NCBI RefSeq assembly: GCF_019578655.1
Contig: NC_063260.1
Span: forward strand, 26,498,888-26,562,887
From: Ricinus communis
Lineage: Eukaryota > Streptophyta > Magnoliopsida > Malpighiales > Euphorbiaceae
Direction: 5' to 3'
Length of the DNA: 64,000 bases
The translations under genes and the position numbers were made by a program. Of the stretch, positions 24,301 to 43,709 are shown one piece after another (the first letter of the stretch is position 1; every line of letters starts with the position of its first letter). Under the pieces are notes generated by a model. The model did no database searches and was not told where the DNA came from. It saw only the letters and a program-made list of their open reading frames with translations.

Positions 24301-27300
24301 TAATAGTAAATTGGACAATTCTGATCTTATTTATAATCATAGAAAGAAAGCAATAGCCATGGACCTTCTGTATTGTTCACAAATTTCTGGTACCATGATC
24401 TTAGGATCTTTCTGAGCTTGCAAAATTTTATGTGGAGTTCACATCCCCGCTCTTCTCTCTCATGTTTCAAAGACCAGAATGCAGTACCTTTAGCATGCAA
24501 TTTTTCTTTTTCCTATAGTGGAAACATAAGTTTCTTCCTCTCTTTCTCTAAAATATTCTCAGTTTCTGTTTGCTATAGATGTGTGGCTGGTAAAGTACCA
24601 CAGAAATTTGATGCAACTTCAATACAGAGGCCAACCAAGCAGTGCGGTGCAGAAAGTTGTTATACTAGCTCTTTACCTGAGGCTACCTTTTCTGGGAAGT
24701 TATCTGTATCTGTTGCTGATGCTGGAGAAACAGCTGTTGTTGTTTCAATGGTCGATGAAGACAAAAGGAGTGAAGAGGCCAGTGAGAAATTTTGTTCAGT
24801 CCTTGAAGTTGATAAGAACTTGAATTTTGATGCTGTTGATGGCAATAGTCTTAAGGAAGAAACACCTTCTGGTGAAAAGAATGAAATTCAACCAATCATG
24901 GAGGGACAGGGACTCGAACTGTCCTTATCACATGATACATCTTTGGTCCTTAGCGAGTTGAAATCAAGTTGTGCTGATTCAGCTGTCAATCCACCAAACA
25001 GCAACGATGATGTTAATAGTTGTTTGAGAAAGTTGCTCAATGACTCCAATGCTGGAAATAAATTGTCTGAAAGTGAAACCAGTATAGGTCTTCATCTTGG
25101 TTTGTCTGTCAGCTCTTTTTTGTCTGGTAATTCTGCAAATATATTATATGTGGAACTTGTTATTCTACAGATAAAAAGCAGAAAAATTTATTTTATATTT
25201 TGTGGGTTCGAGAATGTGTAATAATATAAATTTAATGTGCTAGTTAATCACATGAAGAATAATGGAACTGAGGACCAAGGAGCTGGGGATATAGAGCAGA
25301 AAAACCTTGCAGAAGAACCTTTGTTAAGAGGTATTACTATTTTTAGAATGACCATAATAATTGGCCCATTCTGGGGGCTTTAAAATATTACTTCTTAGTC
25401 CTTTTCAAGATTTTTTTCTTCAAGGAATTTGCATATGCATTTTATCATTCAGCCTATTGTCTGCAGAGGAGAAGATTTTATGTGATGCTAATGAGGAGGC
25501 TGTCAAAATGATTGGCTTAAAAAGAACGCAAATGGATCGCAGGTTACTTGCAATTTGAACATTCTCGAATTTTCTCATATAATTTGAGCAATTAGTGTGA
25601 ATTAAAAAAGCTGACGAGTTACTATCAACTTCAGAGTATCATAATGCCATAATTTGGCTGTAGTTCTTTAATCTTTACCTGGGTGTCAACTGTGTATTAA
25701 ATTTGTGCTCTCTGTGTTAGATCTATGGTGACAGAAACTGTATCTGGCCGGTATTCTCTTTATGCTGTGGCAACCCAGGCTTGCACTTTCATGACCTAGG
25801 AGAATTGAAGTAGTTCTGTCAGGTTATAGCACCTCTGGAAAGTAGGTGGTCTTTTATGTTTTCTAACCTTGCACCTCTTAAACCTGAGATCACCGATGCT
25901 ACCCAACCAAACACCTGTAGATCCATGTTCTGTTCATTGCTCCACGTGGATTTGGGGAAAAAGTTTAATACTTCTTAACTGGTTAACTTTAAAATCCTTT
26001 TCTTTTCTAATTCTGAAACTTAGGCCATCTTAGAATTCTTGGTCAGTATTGTTTGTAGATAAATTTTTCTTACTGTTCGGTTCAAAGTGAAGAGGAAGGG
26101 GGTGGCTTGAGTCCCTAACTATGTGCAAGATAGTCATGCATCGATTGTAAATGCCTCTCCTTTATGCTTGGCTAATTTTAGCTATTCGTCATGATTACAC
26201 AGACACATACATGATGGGATTTTATTTGGTTACATGCACTCTGTTTCTGTAACATTTGTTTATTGTTGTCATTTAAGAAACCATGACTGTTTGTTCTGTC
26301 AAAAATCAGAATGACTGCAGAGAAAAACAAATGTAAAGCAAGTTTAGGATGATATTATAACTTAGAATTTTCTAGACATCAGTTGAAAAGTTTTAAATAA
26401 GAATTTGTAGATCTATCACTGCATCAAGATTAGCTAACATAAGTTTGTTTCCTATAAGAACATCCATTCTTAAGTCTTAACTAAAAGATTTTATTTTTAC
26501 TCATTTTTCTACACAGCCAAACACAAAAAGTAGTTTGTTTTCCTTTACATCTTTCTCATCTCCCCACCCCCCAGTTTTTACAAGAACCAAAACGCCATAG
26601 ATTTTCTAGTGTGCTGAAGGCTACATGAATTTGTCTGATGTGTGTTGAGGATTATGGGATTGTATGAACGTGGTTCTTACAGTCCTTTCCTCTCAAACAA
26701 GATAATTAACTTAAATAAAAGGGGACAAGAAGGAGAAAAAGAAACATGCACTGAAGTGGTAGAAAGAGGCAACCTATTTTTAGCTTATATAAGTCATAGT
26801 TGTCTTTTACCTGTTAAGTTGCATTATGCTTTCAATAGATAGTTCTGTGATTTATTGTATTAGGTTGAATATACCTGACTCCTGATTCTTTTTTCCTCTT
26901 CCAGTTTTCATGGTCTTAGGATTACTGCTGATAAGGAAGATAATGCTAAGGATGAAGATGCAGCCCCTGAAAAGAAAATTAGAACCAAGGGCAAGTTTCA
27001 AATGGAATCTATGGACCAATTTAATAAATTACTTCGTGATGATTCCCACATATGTCCTGCTCAGGTAGCAGTTTCCAAAGATGTCAAATCAAAAAAATCT
27101 CCAGAAAAGGAAGATGTCTGTTCTGATATAATGAGAATAGTCAAATCGATTAGACGTAGACCTTCTAGGGGGCTTGCAAATCAGAGTTCTGTTGATAAAT
27201 CTTCAAAGGAAAGAGAAAGTGCAGCTGGCTTGAGAGTCAAAAAGATCATGAGGAGAGACACAAAGGACAAGGAGTCATCTAGTGTAGTTCAAAAACTCAG

Positions 27301-30300
27301 AACAGAAATAAGAGAAGCGGTGCGTAAAAAGGCCTCTGTAGATATTGGGGAAAGCCTCTTTGATCCAAAGCTTCTTGCTGCTTTCCGTACTGCTGTAGCA
27401 GGAGCCACAACTGAAGCTATTGAGAAATTACCTCCTTCTGCTCTGAAGGCAAAAAAATCTTTGCTGCAGAAGGGTAAAATTCGTGAAAGTCTGACAAAGA
27501 AAATTTATGGCAATACTAATGGAAGACGTAAACGGGCATGGGACCGGGAATGTGAGGTTGAGTTTTGGAAGCACCGCTGCATGAGGGCAACAAAGCCTGA
27601 AAAAATTGCAACTTTGAAGTCAGTTCTCAACCTCCTGAGAAAGAACCCAGAAGGCCCCGAAATTGAACAGGCATCTCAGTCTCAGGTGGCAAATCCCATT
27701 CTTTCTAGATTGTATTTGGCAGATACATCTGTTTTTCCAAGAAAGGACGATATAAAACCTCTCTCAGCCCTTAAAGCTGCAAGTGACTCCGAGCAGAGTC
27801 GAGGACAACACATTTCAATAGAAAAAGGTCAAAATCCATCTCTTGATGACCGTACACAAAAAGTTTCAGAAACAAATAAAGTTTCTTCAAAGCTTTCTGC
27901 TCCTTCAGTTCATGATAAAGCGCCTAAGGATAAAGTTCCAGTCTTAAAGTATAAAGCTGCTTCCAGTAAAGCACATCCTGACAAAGCCTCAAATGGTTCT
28001 TTACAAGCTTTATTAGGTGGTTCTAAGGTCAATTCATTGAAGGAAACAGGTAGTCAATCTGATGATAAAAAACTTGACAAAAGAAAATGGGCTTTAGAGG
28101 TACTTGCAAGAAAAAAGGCTGCAACAGGAACAGTTGCAATGCAAGAAAAACAGGAGGACAATGCTATTCTTAAAGGATACCCCTTACTAGTATGTTTTTA
28201 ATCTCTCCTTGGAACCTAGTATCCTAAGTAGCTGTTTGAGTTGACAGTACATTCTTCAAATTGATATTAATGTATGCGTTTTTCTTTTCTTGGTTGATGT
28301 GAGCAGGCTCAACTGCCGATAGACATGAGACCAGTACTGGCACCAAGTCGCCATAATAAAGTCCCTGTATCAGTTAGGCAGGTAAGCAATGCCCTCTTGA
28401 ACCAGGTTTTCCCTTGTCTATATAGATGATATACATCCTTGAGCCATGCTTAGGTTGCTTAATGATAGATAAAAGAAAAAAAAAAGAGCCAAGAGTAGTT
28501 TTGATCTTTTACACTAACTTCAATTGAATAATGACTGAGAATGCCCAATTTATCAACTTATCTGGTAAAGAACTCATGCAGCCCATTAGAAAGATGGAGA
28601 GACTATGATTACTGCTATACTCATTCTCAATGCTTTTCTATCACCTATCTTACCACTAATTTCTTTAATGCTAAAGTTCTACAGAATCAAAATCCAAGTT
28701 AGATTAAGGCATATTTGGTTGATAGAAGTGGGCTTTTCAGTTGGCAATCTATGAATGAAGTTCGACTTGAACAAATTTCTGCATATACATTTTCCCATCA
28801 ACCTCTAATTGTTCGGTTTTCAGGTTGTTTTAACTCTTCCAATAAGCATGGACTTGACTAAAGTTTAGCTAATCCCTACCTTTGGATTGCAGACACAGCT
28901 TTACCGTCTGACAGAACACTTCTTGAGGAAAGCAAATTTGCCGGAGATTCGCAGAACAGCAGAAACAGAATTAGCTGTTGCAGATGCAATCAATATTGAG
29001 AAGGAGGTTGCTGATAAATCAAACAGCAAACTAGTATATTTGAACCTTTGTTCTCAGGAAATATTGCGTCGATCAGATAACAGTGAATCAATTAGAGCCA
29101 AGTTATCAAATCCTTCACCTATTCCATTGCAGCCTGTTGACCAATCTGAACAAGCTAGTGAAATTCAAACTGATTCTGCCATCAGGGATGCATTAAAAAA
29201 TGCAGGGCTTTTATCTGATTCTCCTCCAAGTAGTCCACGTCATAATAAGGAGACTTCTAATGAAGTAGGCAATCCCTCGATCCAGAACAATGAAGAAGGG
29301 CCTGATAATATACTTGAAATAGACTCTCAGCCAGAGGTGGATATATACGGTGATTTTGACTATGATTTAGAAGATGAAGACTACATTGGTGCTGCTGCTA
29401 TAAAAGTCCCAAAGGCACCACCAGAAGAAACTGAGTCAAGGATGAAAGTAGTCTTCTCCACTCTTAAACATGAAAGCATAATTGATGTTCAAAAGTTTGA
29501 AGATAGTAACAGATCAGAGGATATCAAAGAGCTCAAGCACTCTCCCTCACAGCAAAAAGGTCATATAGATGCAGAGATCATTGGCTCAATAAAAGAGGGT
29601 GGGAATGATAGTTCTTGTTTTCCTCCGGCGACCTTGCTCTGTGAGGAAGGTATGGAACCTTCTCTTGCAGAATGTGAAGAATTATATGGCCCAGACAAGG
29701 AACCACTGATGCACAAATACCCAGAAGACGCATCAAAAGAACTAGATGGACTATTTTATGCTGAAGCTTCAGATGAAAAAAAAGTATCAGGCCAAGTTAA
29801 GCCAACAAGTGTTGCCTCAAGTGGTCAGACCTCATGCAATGGAGAAAATTCATCCAACCTTTCAGGAACAAGCGAGAATATTCCAAGGAAGGACATACCT
29901 AAAATTGAAGCAAATAGGCAGTGTGATGCTATGAATTCTGTTTCAAAGAAGGTAGGCGCTCTATCCATTGATGGCGTTGCAGCTCAGTGTCTTCCACGTA
30001 TCTAGTTTGAAGCAAATGAGATGTATAATTATGTAGTAATGCATTGAATGTTATTTGGAGGATCTCTTGTATCTAGTCTTTTCTTTACCATTTTTTTTTT
30101 TTGCAAACTTCTCTCTGTTGACCAGACTTTCTTGTTATATGCAGGTTGAAACCTATATCAAAGAGCACATCAGACCACTCTGTAAAAGTGGCATAATCAC
30201 TGCTGAACAATATAGGTGGGCTGTTGCAAAAACAAGTGATAAAGTTATGAAATACCACCTGAATGCCAAGAATGCAAATTTCTTAATCAAGGAAGGTGAG

Positions 30301-30369
30301 AAAGTCAAGAAACTTGCTGAGCAGTATGTTGAGACTGCACAGCAAAAGGAAAAGAGCGATATGCTATGA
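21321..30369 (+). CDS. RING plus PHD zinc-finger nuclear protein (PHRF1-like, At4g10930 family)
   Basis: Fourteen coding exons: 21321-21386, 21727-21812, 21954-22044, 22206-22255, 22730-22799, 23366-23475, 23941-24006, 24579-25126, 25244-25330, 25467-25542, 26905-28189, 28307-28381, 28893-29951, 30145-30369; 1297 residues. A C3HC4 RING lies at about 32-75 (CGICMD ... CCQHWFCFTC ... CPLCQ) and a PHD finger at about 125-182 (CLDGDEC ... CDSCDIWYHAFC ... WLCPRC). A long low-complexity, Ser/Lys-rich middle follows, with basic blocks around [11 protein letters not shown] and [18 protein letters not shown]. The last 75 residues ([16 protein letters not shown], then [18 protein letters not shown]) resemble the C-terminal SRI-like region of PHRF1, which binds the phosphorylated RNA polymerase II tail. 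Likely a nuclear factor coupling chromatin reading and ubiquitin ligation to transcription; no activity is proven. An in-frame ATG at 21327 is an alternative start. Confidence 0.87.
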
Positions 30370-31554
30370 TTACAGTCTGGCGATCAACCCAATATTTTCA
30401 GGGCTGTCAATTTATTTCCTGTTCTTCAAAGCTGCTGCTGCCTCCTGTTCTTTTTGGGTTCTCGAAATCAAATGTTTTCAGATACTTTAAGCATACAGCA
30501 TAACTTGTCATGGATCCTGCCACAATACATCAGAAATATGAGGTGGTTGTCTTGAGCCACAACTCAATACCTAGGTCTAGCCCCCATGTATATTGTGTGC
30601 TGAGCTGCTCGTGTCTAGCTGATGGATGGGAGGAAGTGTAAACTTTTCAGTTGAATCCAATAGAATCTACACTCTGCGCATGGATTCGCCTTCATATCTA
30701 GTGGATTTGCTCCGATTGCAGGAGTAAAGAAATCAAAGGAAATGTGTTCTGCAAGATAGTGGTAATAGCTGCAGAACCACTAGAATAATAACGGTTCAAA
30801 AGTAAGCGGCAGAGTGCAGAATGATGTAGCCTCTAGTGGATGTGAACGGAAGAAAGGATTTGCAGTAGGCGAAAATGAATCCGGATGTGGGTAATGTGTA
30901 TGGATAAGTGACTGATGAATTGCAGTAGAGGCCAACTACTTGCATAAGCTTAGGTTGTTCGAGGAATTATTAAGTAGCCATGGCCATTTGCAATCTGGAA
31001 ATTTGATCAAAAGGACCACAGAATGGTCCTATCTGTTGAACGATGGCTGTGAACTAACTAGATGTATTACTAATGATATTGAAGCTACCGTTTCAAATAG
31101 TCACTGCCTGGATTTTTCTCAATGATACAAGTAATTCAACATAAATTATAAGTAATATCTTAATACTAAAGGTTGGATATTTCTAAACAGTTCCACTTCG
31201 GAGAGAGCTGTTCTCAATTCTCACTATATAAGTTATATAAATCCAAAAAATCAATAAATGTACATATTCATACCCGAGAAATCCCATTAAAGATGGCCAC
31301 AGGACCCGACCCATGTTAGCAGAAAAAGTTGCCAACACACTTAAAACCTAGTATCTAGAAAAACCGGAATCAGTATCAATTCCTCTCGCTCTCCTCTCCT
31401 TCAATCCCAATCATTTAAGTTCCTAATTTTGAAAAAACTTTTTGAGTCCTCCCTCCCCCAAGAAAAAGAAAAATGAGTTCAATTTGCCGTAATTGCATTA
31501 CTACCCATTAAAACCTTCTGATTAAATGCTGGAGCTCTAAAACTTAGCTAAACA
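30370..31554. other. Intergenic region between the RING/PHD gene and FTSHI1
   Basis: This contains the 3' UTR of the upstream gene and the promoter of FTSHI1. A 61-residue open frame at 30940-31125 has no family resemblance and I treat it as chance. The last 200 bases are pyrimidine-rich and plausible as 5' UTR. Confidence 0.55.
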
Positions 31555-38563
<7,009 letters not shown>

Positions 38564-39497
38564 ACCCATTGAATGAGATGCTGCATTTTTCATGTCAAGA
38601 CAGCTGCGGAAACAGTACTAGTTGTCAGTACACGCCAACATTTGCAGCACCTGGAATCTTGCTGCTTTTTGAGATCTTAAAGGAGTTGTAAAATTGGTTA
38701 ACATGAAAATTTTGTTTTTGATCAACAGTGCTGGTTGTAAATTAATTCATTTATGTGTTTACATCTTTGCTCTTGTTGGTATTAATAAATTAAAGCTCAC
38801 AAGTGAAAAAAGAAGGAAAATCACATGGCGTGAACAAGTCATTATTCCATGTTTGTATGTATATGATTTTTATGTATTATCTTGCAAGTTCTTAGTCGGT
38901 CCAAAATCACCGACTTGGTAATAACTAAAGCATTAGTATAAACTAAGAGCATTTGTTTGATCGTTGCACTAAACTCTTTGCAGTGGACGCCACCTTTTGT
39001 TCCAAGAAGTCTAACACTGGACAGTTAGATAAGCATTTGCCCTTGTTCTCGATAGTCGATCCTGTAAATCAAAACTAAACAGAGAAGAATAACATAAAGA
39101 GGATAAAACTATCCATTATATCCCAAGACTGCCCCTACATGGTGCCGTTATTATCAGCTTAATAAGCATAACTGAAAGGGCATTTCAGTACTACAGTATC
39201 CGTCCCGAATTAACCGACCTTTAAATGGTGCAAAGCAGTTTCCGCAAGATCAGGAGTAAATAAGCCACACAAGTGATGAAAACATGGAAAGAACTCTAAA
39301 GACCAAAAGTGGATTTTCTTTCTTTCTTGCGGTACTCTCTCTTTCTTCCACACATAGCGTAGACATAACCATTGTTTCGTTTCTTTTTTCCCTTTTCCTT
39401 TTTTGGCTTCCCATCTTTGAGGAAGAACCATCTACAGCCACCAGAAAAATAAAACACACACACAGACATACCCTTTTGTCTTTATGGACAAGACATC
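38564..39497. other. Intergenic region between FTSHI1 and SUN5
   Basis: This has the 3' UTR of FTSHI1 and the promoter/5' UTR of the SUN gene. Overlapping short open frames around 39210-39532 lie on both strands in a biased-composition stretch and are not credible genes. No repeat was seen. Confidence 0.55.
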
Positions 39498-42040
39498 ATG
39501 AAGAAACCTCGAAATGGCTCCTTAATAATTGATGCCATTAGATGCCAAAAGAACAATGATAATAGCAGCAGCAGCAGTAATAAAAATAACAAGAATAATA
39601 GGAGAAGCTTCTACGAGCTATCTTTGTCATTGATGCTCTTACTTTGGTGTCTTGTCTTGTTGTTTTATACTAGACTTGGCCTTAGCCATGAAAATGAAGG
39701 TGAATTTTTTTCGTTATCCTTTATCTCTTTGTTCAGTTCTTTGTCCAGTTCTTTTGGTTTTTTATTTTCTGTTGTTTTCTTTCACTCATTGTTCTGTTTG
39801 GATTTTCTAGCAAACCCTTCTCTTCTTTCTAATCGACACATATAGTAATGTCCTAATATCCTGCTAACACTCTACTTTTGGTTGCAAAGAAAACTCGAGA
39901 AAATGGAAATGTTTGACATTACGAAGAAAATTGAAGATGAGGCAATTAATTCCTCTGCAGTTTACATGCATAATATAAGTACTAATTAGACTTGGCCAGT
40001 TAATTGTTCCATGACTTAGTTATGAACCAATAATTAAACAGGACTTTATGGAACCTGTGCTAGTTAAAATCATGAAATACTGCATTCTTCACCGCTGAAA
40101 GTTACAAGCATCATTCTTATGGTAAAGGGTGAACTAAGTTTTTCATTTATATTATGCATGTTTTATCGAATTTATAGGAGTGTGCATTTTTCAGGGAATT
40201 TGGCTCTTTATAACAGAAGCGTACCTTGCCGTAGCACTTTAAAAGATAAGCTTTCTGATGATGCACAGTCATACATTTCAAATATAAGTCACAATAATAC
40301 AAATGGAGTGCTGTTGGAGCTTAATCTGACTTCCAGTTGTAACAAATCTACAGTTCAGATTAACTTTGCAAATCAGAAGTACTCGATTTCAGAGACTGAT
40401 AGGATAGAAGAAGTAATCTGGAGTTTTTTAGGTTACAGATCTTTAGTTTGTAAAACACAAAATCCTGAAGAATGGAAGATTGGTAGGCCAGAAGCACTAC
40501 CTGGTGAGAGATCTCATCATTCTACTTATCTTAATCTAGATGAGTTTCGGAACATAACGAGACAAGAGAAAGGCCAACAAATTCCTAATCAGCTTGTTAA
40601 CATCACCCATCGACTTGAACCTGATGGAAAAGAGTACAACTATGCCTCTGCAATGAAGGGTGCAAAGGTTGTTGCACATAATAAGGAAGCAAAAGGAGCT
40701 GGTAATATCCTTGGAAAGGACAAAGATAAATACCTAAGAAATCCTTGTTCTGTTGGAGGAAAGTTTGTTGTGATTGAACTTTCTGAGGAGACATTGGTTG
40801 ATGTTGTCAAGATTGCAAATTTTGAGCATTATTCTTCTAATTTCAAGGGCTTTAACTTGTCTGGAAGTTTAAATTATCCTACTGAAACATGGGAACTACT
40901 GGGTAATTTTAATGCTGCAAATGTCAAGCATAGTCAAAGTTTTAAGTTACCAGAACCCAAATGGGTGAGGTACTTGAAGTTGGATCTACTTAGTCATTAT
41001 GGCTCTGAATTTTACTGCACATTGAGTGTTGTTGAGGTATATGGAGTAGATGCAGTCGAGCGAATGCTTGAAGATCTCTTAGTATCTCCTGAAGAAACTA
41101 ATCCTAATAAATCGCCAAAGCTCATTACAACTGCAGGACCACCTTCAAAACCAGAACTGAATCCTACTGATGAGAAAAGAAATGGCAAAGTCCAAAATGG
41201 GACTGATATTAATGCTGCTATGGTGACAAGAAATGTCTCCAATGCTCAACAAACATTTACAACAAAAAGCCCTGTGACTACAAGCAAGATCCCAGATCCT
41301 GCAACTGAAGTTAGACAGCAGCCAGTTAGCAGAATACCTGGTGATACTGTTCTAAAGATCTTGCTGCAGAAGGTGAGATCACTTGAGGTAAACTTATCTG
41401 TGTTGGAAGAGTATATAAAAGAAATGAATAGAAGGCAAGGAGATATTCTGCCCGACTTAGAGAAAGAGCTATCAAGAATATCATTGCTTTTGGAGAATAG
41501 AAAAGCAGAACTTAATGCTGTCATGGAATGGAAGGAAAATATGGTAACTTGCAACTTCTAAATTCCTAAAATATAAGAAAAGATGATTGCATGATTAGTC
41601 AAACTTATCGTTTGATCTTTCTTCCACTTATAGGATAAAGGGCTCATGAACTTTGAGTCATGGAAAGATGATGTCTCGTCTCGAATGGATGCATTGGTCA
41701 GAGAAAACATCATGCTAAGGTTTGAACTTTGTACTTGTGATTAGATTTTATCAGGAAGGTCTCAACCTACCTGGTTAAATTAAATTCTCTTGTTATATAC
41801 TGCAGATTAGATGTTGAAAAGTTAGTGAATGATCAAGCGAATCTAGAGAGCAAGGAGCTAGCAGTAATAGCAGTGAGTCTTTTTTTCATGTGTTTTGCAA
41901 CTATCAAGCTAGTTTCATCAAGTGTTCTAAAATTTTTAGGAGCTTCTGAATCAGATAAGGTATGCAGGACAAGTAGAGGTTGGGTTATGATATTTGTTAG
42001 CAGCACTATGACAATATTCATCACCCTCCTCTCTAGCTAG
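39498..42040 (+). CDS. SUN5: Mid-SUN domain nuclear-envelope/ER protein (SUN5-like)
   Basis: Four exons: 39498-39699, 40195-41543, 41634-41719, 41806-42040; 623 residues. Layout matches plant mid-SUN proteins (SUN3/4/5): an Asn/Ser-rich N-terminus, a first membrane segment at about 41-58 ([17 protein letters not shown]), a central SUN domain at about 210-355 ([12 protein letters not shown], then [37 protein letters not shown]), a coiled coil (about 430-500, [19 protein letters not shown]), and two C-terminal membrane segments ([17 protein letters not shown] and [15 protein letters not shown]). These proteins reside in the ER and nuclear envelope and affect nuclear shape, meiosis and seed development. 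The start at 39498 was chosen because exon 1 ends in phase with exon 2 and supplies the first membrane segment. The SUN5 name rests on adjacency to FTSHI1, which I recall also holds in Arabidopsis (At4g23940-23950); SUN3/SUN4 remain possible. Confidence 0.9.
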
Positions 42041-43586
42041 CTACTCCTCTCCTTTCTTTCTGTGAATCTATGCCAAAAAGTTACACTACTTGTAAAACTG
42101 CACTGTATCAATATTCATCAACTTGCTCTCTATCCATTTTAGCTCTAGAAAATCATTAACTTGTATCTTTTTTTCTTATTTATTTGTTTATTAATATTAT
42201 AGAGAAATTATTTCACAACACATCATTTTTTCCCCCCTTCTTTTGTAGTTAATTGATTCTCACTTTTATCCTAATTATTTTGCTTTTCTTTTCTTTTCAG
42301 AAGTTCATTGTTTGCTCATTATAAAAAAACCTGCAATTGGCATTTCAAGTTCTTTTAATTTTAGATTGCACAATTGAGTACAACAAATGGACAAAATAAT
42401 AAAAGAAATGATTAAACCTGCTTGGTTACTTCTTGAACCTTGGAATTCAAGTGTAGTTCACTATAAATAAGCTCATGAAGCCTTGCATTTATGAGCTTAA
42501 TATGGTATGTTGTTTCTTTTTCTCCCTTTCTTCTATTTTTTGAGGTGTTAGTTCTCTTATTCCATATATTGCTCATCAAATTTAATGAGCCATCGTCATA
42601 CTTTTTCACAAAATTAAAAACTGATGGTAATAATCAAAGTATCCAGCTCCTTGGGCATCTAATAAATATAATTTCTTCTGTTCTGATGACTAAAATGTTT
42701 ATGGATATTTCAACAACATGTAAATCTATAGTTTTTGACACATAATTTTTATTTTAATATATATTTATTTATTTATAACACATGAAATTTAAATTAATAT
42801 TGTGATAATAAAATTTTATAATTTTTTATAAAAATTTATTAAGTAATAAATGATTTTTTATTAAAAAATAAAATATATTATTACATTTTAAATATTATAT
42901 TAATTAATAAATTAGTTTTCAAATTATAGAATAATTTTTATATTTCTAAAAAATAATATATTATTTTAATTTTATTAACGTTTACATTTATTTTTGATAC
43001 ATAAATTTTACAGTGATACTAATATATAACTTTTTATGTTGATCATATAAAATGAATGTATTAACTAATAATAAATTATCTTCCTAAATGATTCTAAAAA
43101 TAAAAGAATAGCATTTCAATTACCAATCACGTTACTGCTTATAGCCCAATTAATTGGGTTAGCCACTCATCTATTTTTGTTTAACTTTCACGAATACAGA
43201 AGCTCTTATTTTATGCTAATATGCCAGAATCAAAGGAGCATTTAATTTCTGCTACTAAATATGGCCTTGAAATTGTTTAATTCTCTCTGTATATACTTTA
43301 CCATTTCTTTCAAAAATATAAAATTACCTCAATATTTTTAAACTAATAACCACTATTTGTTACTAGCAGTTAAAGTTGGTGACATACTTTTTTTATTTTT
43401 ACCTTATTTGGGCTGTTTTCAGAACTAAACGACGGCGTCTTGATTTATTGAAATACAAAAACTTGCATAAAGGTCTTAGAAAATTGTAATTAGGACCCCA
43501 CATACGACTCACGAGTTACAAGCCCCAACTCTCTCTCTCTCTCTGCAACCGAAACAAAATTCGACTCTTCCATCATCTCCACCGTT
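42041..43586. other. Intergenic region with AT-rich block
   Basis: This holds the 3' UTR of the SUN gene, then an extremely AT-rich block at about 42740-43080 that resembles the block at 62080-62540. A CT dinucleotide run lies near 43528-43543. Short open frames at 42412-42745 lie on both strands and are chance. No gene seen. Confidence 0.55.
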
Positions 43587-43670
43587 ATTAGGGTTTTCTT
43601 AAATATAAATTCAAAAATTTCAAAACATATTAATTGCACATTGAAAATTGAAAATTGAAAATTAGGGTTT
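43587..43670 (+). promoter_or_regulatory. Two telo-box motifs in the SKIP8 leader
   Basis: AGGGTTTT-type telo boxes occur at about 43587-43597 and 43662-43670, shortly upstream of the SKIP8 start; the second follows a short tandem run of TTGAAAA. Telo boxes are common in 5' regions of plant genes expressed in dividing cells and bind TRB/Pur-alpha factors. Motifs are seen; function is inferred. Confidence 0.4.
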
Positions 43671-43709
43671 GATGTTGTGTGTAACAACGGCTTTAATGTC
43701 TAAAATTGA

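Noticed and set aside
24373..25221. A 282-residue protein starting at 24373
   Set aside because: The first part is intron translation; the true exon starts at 24579 after an acceptor and continues the PHD finger.
39210..39532. Overlapping small proteins upstream of SUN5
   Set aside because: Opposite-strand frames in biased sequence, within the leader of the SUN gene, with no family resemblance.
40119..40194. SUN gene starting at 40119
   Set aside because: That ATG lies in intron 1; a GGAATTTGG exon after TTTTTCAG at 40195 joins in phase to a first exon carrying the expected membrane segment.
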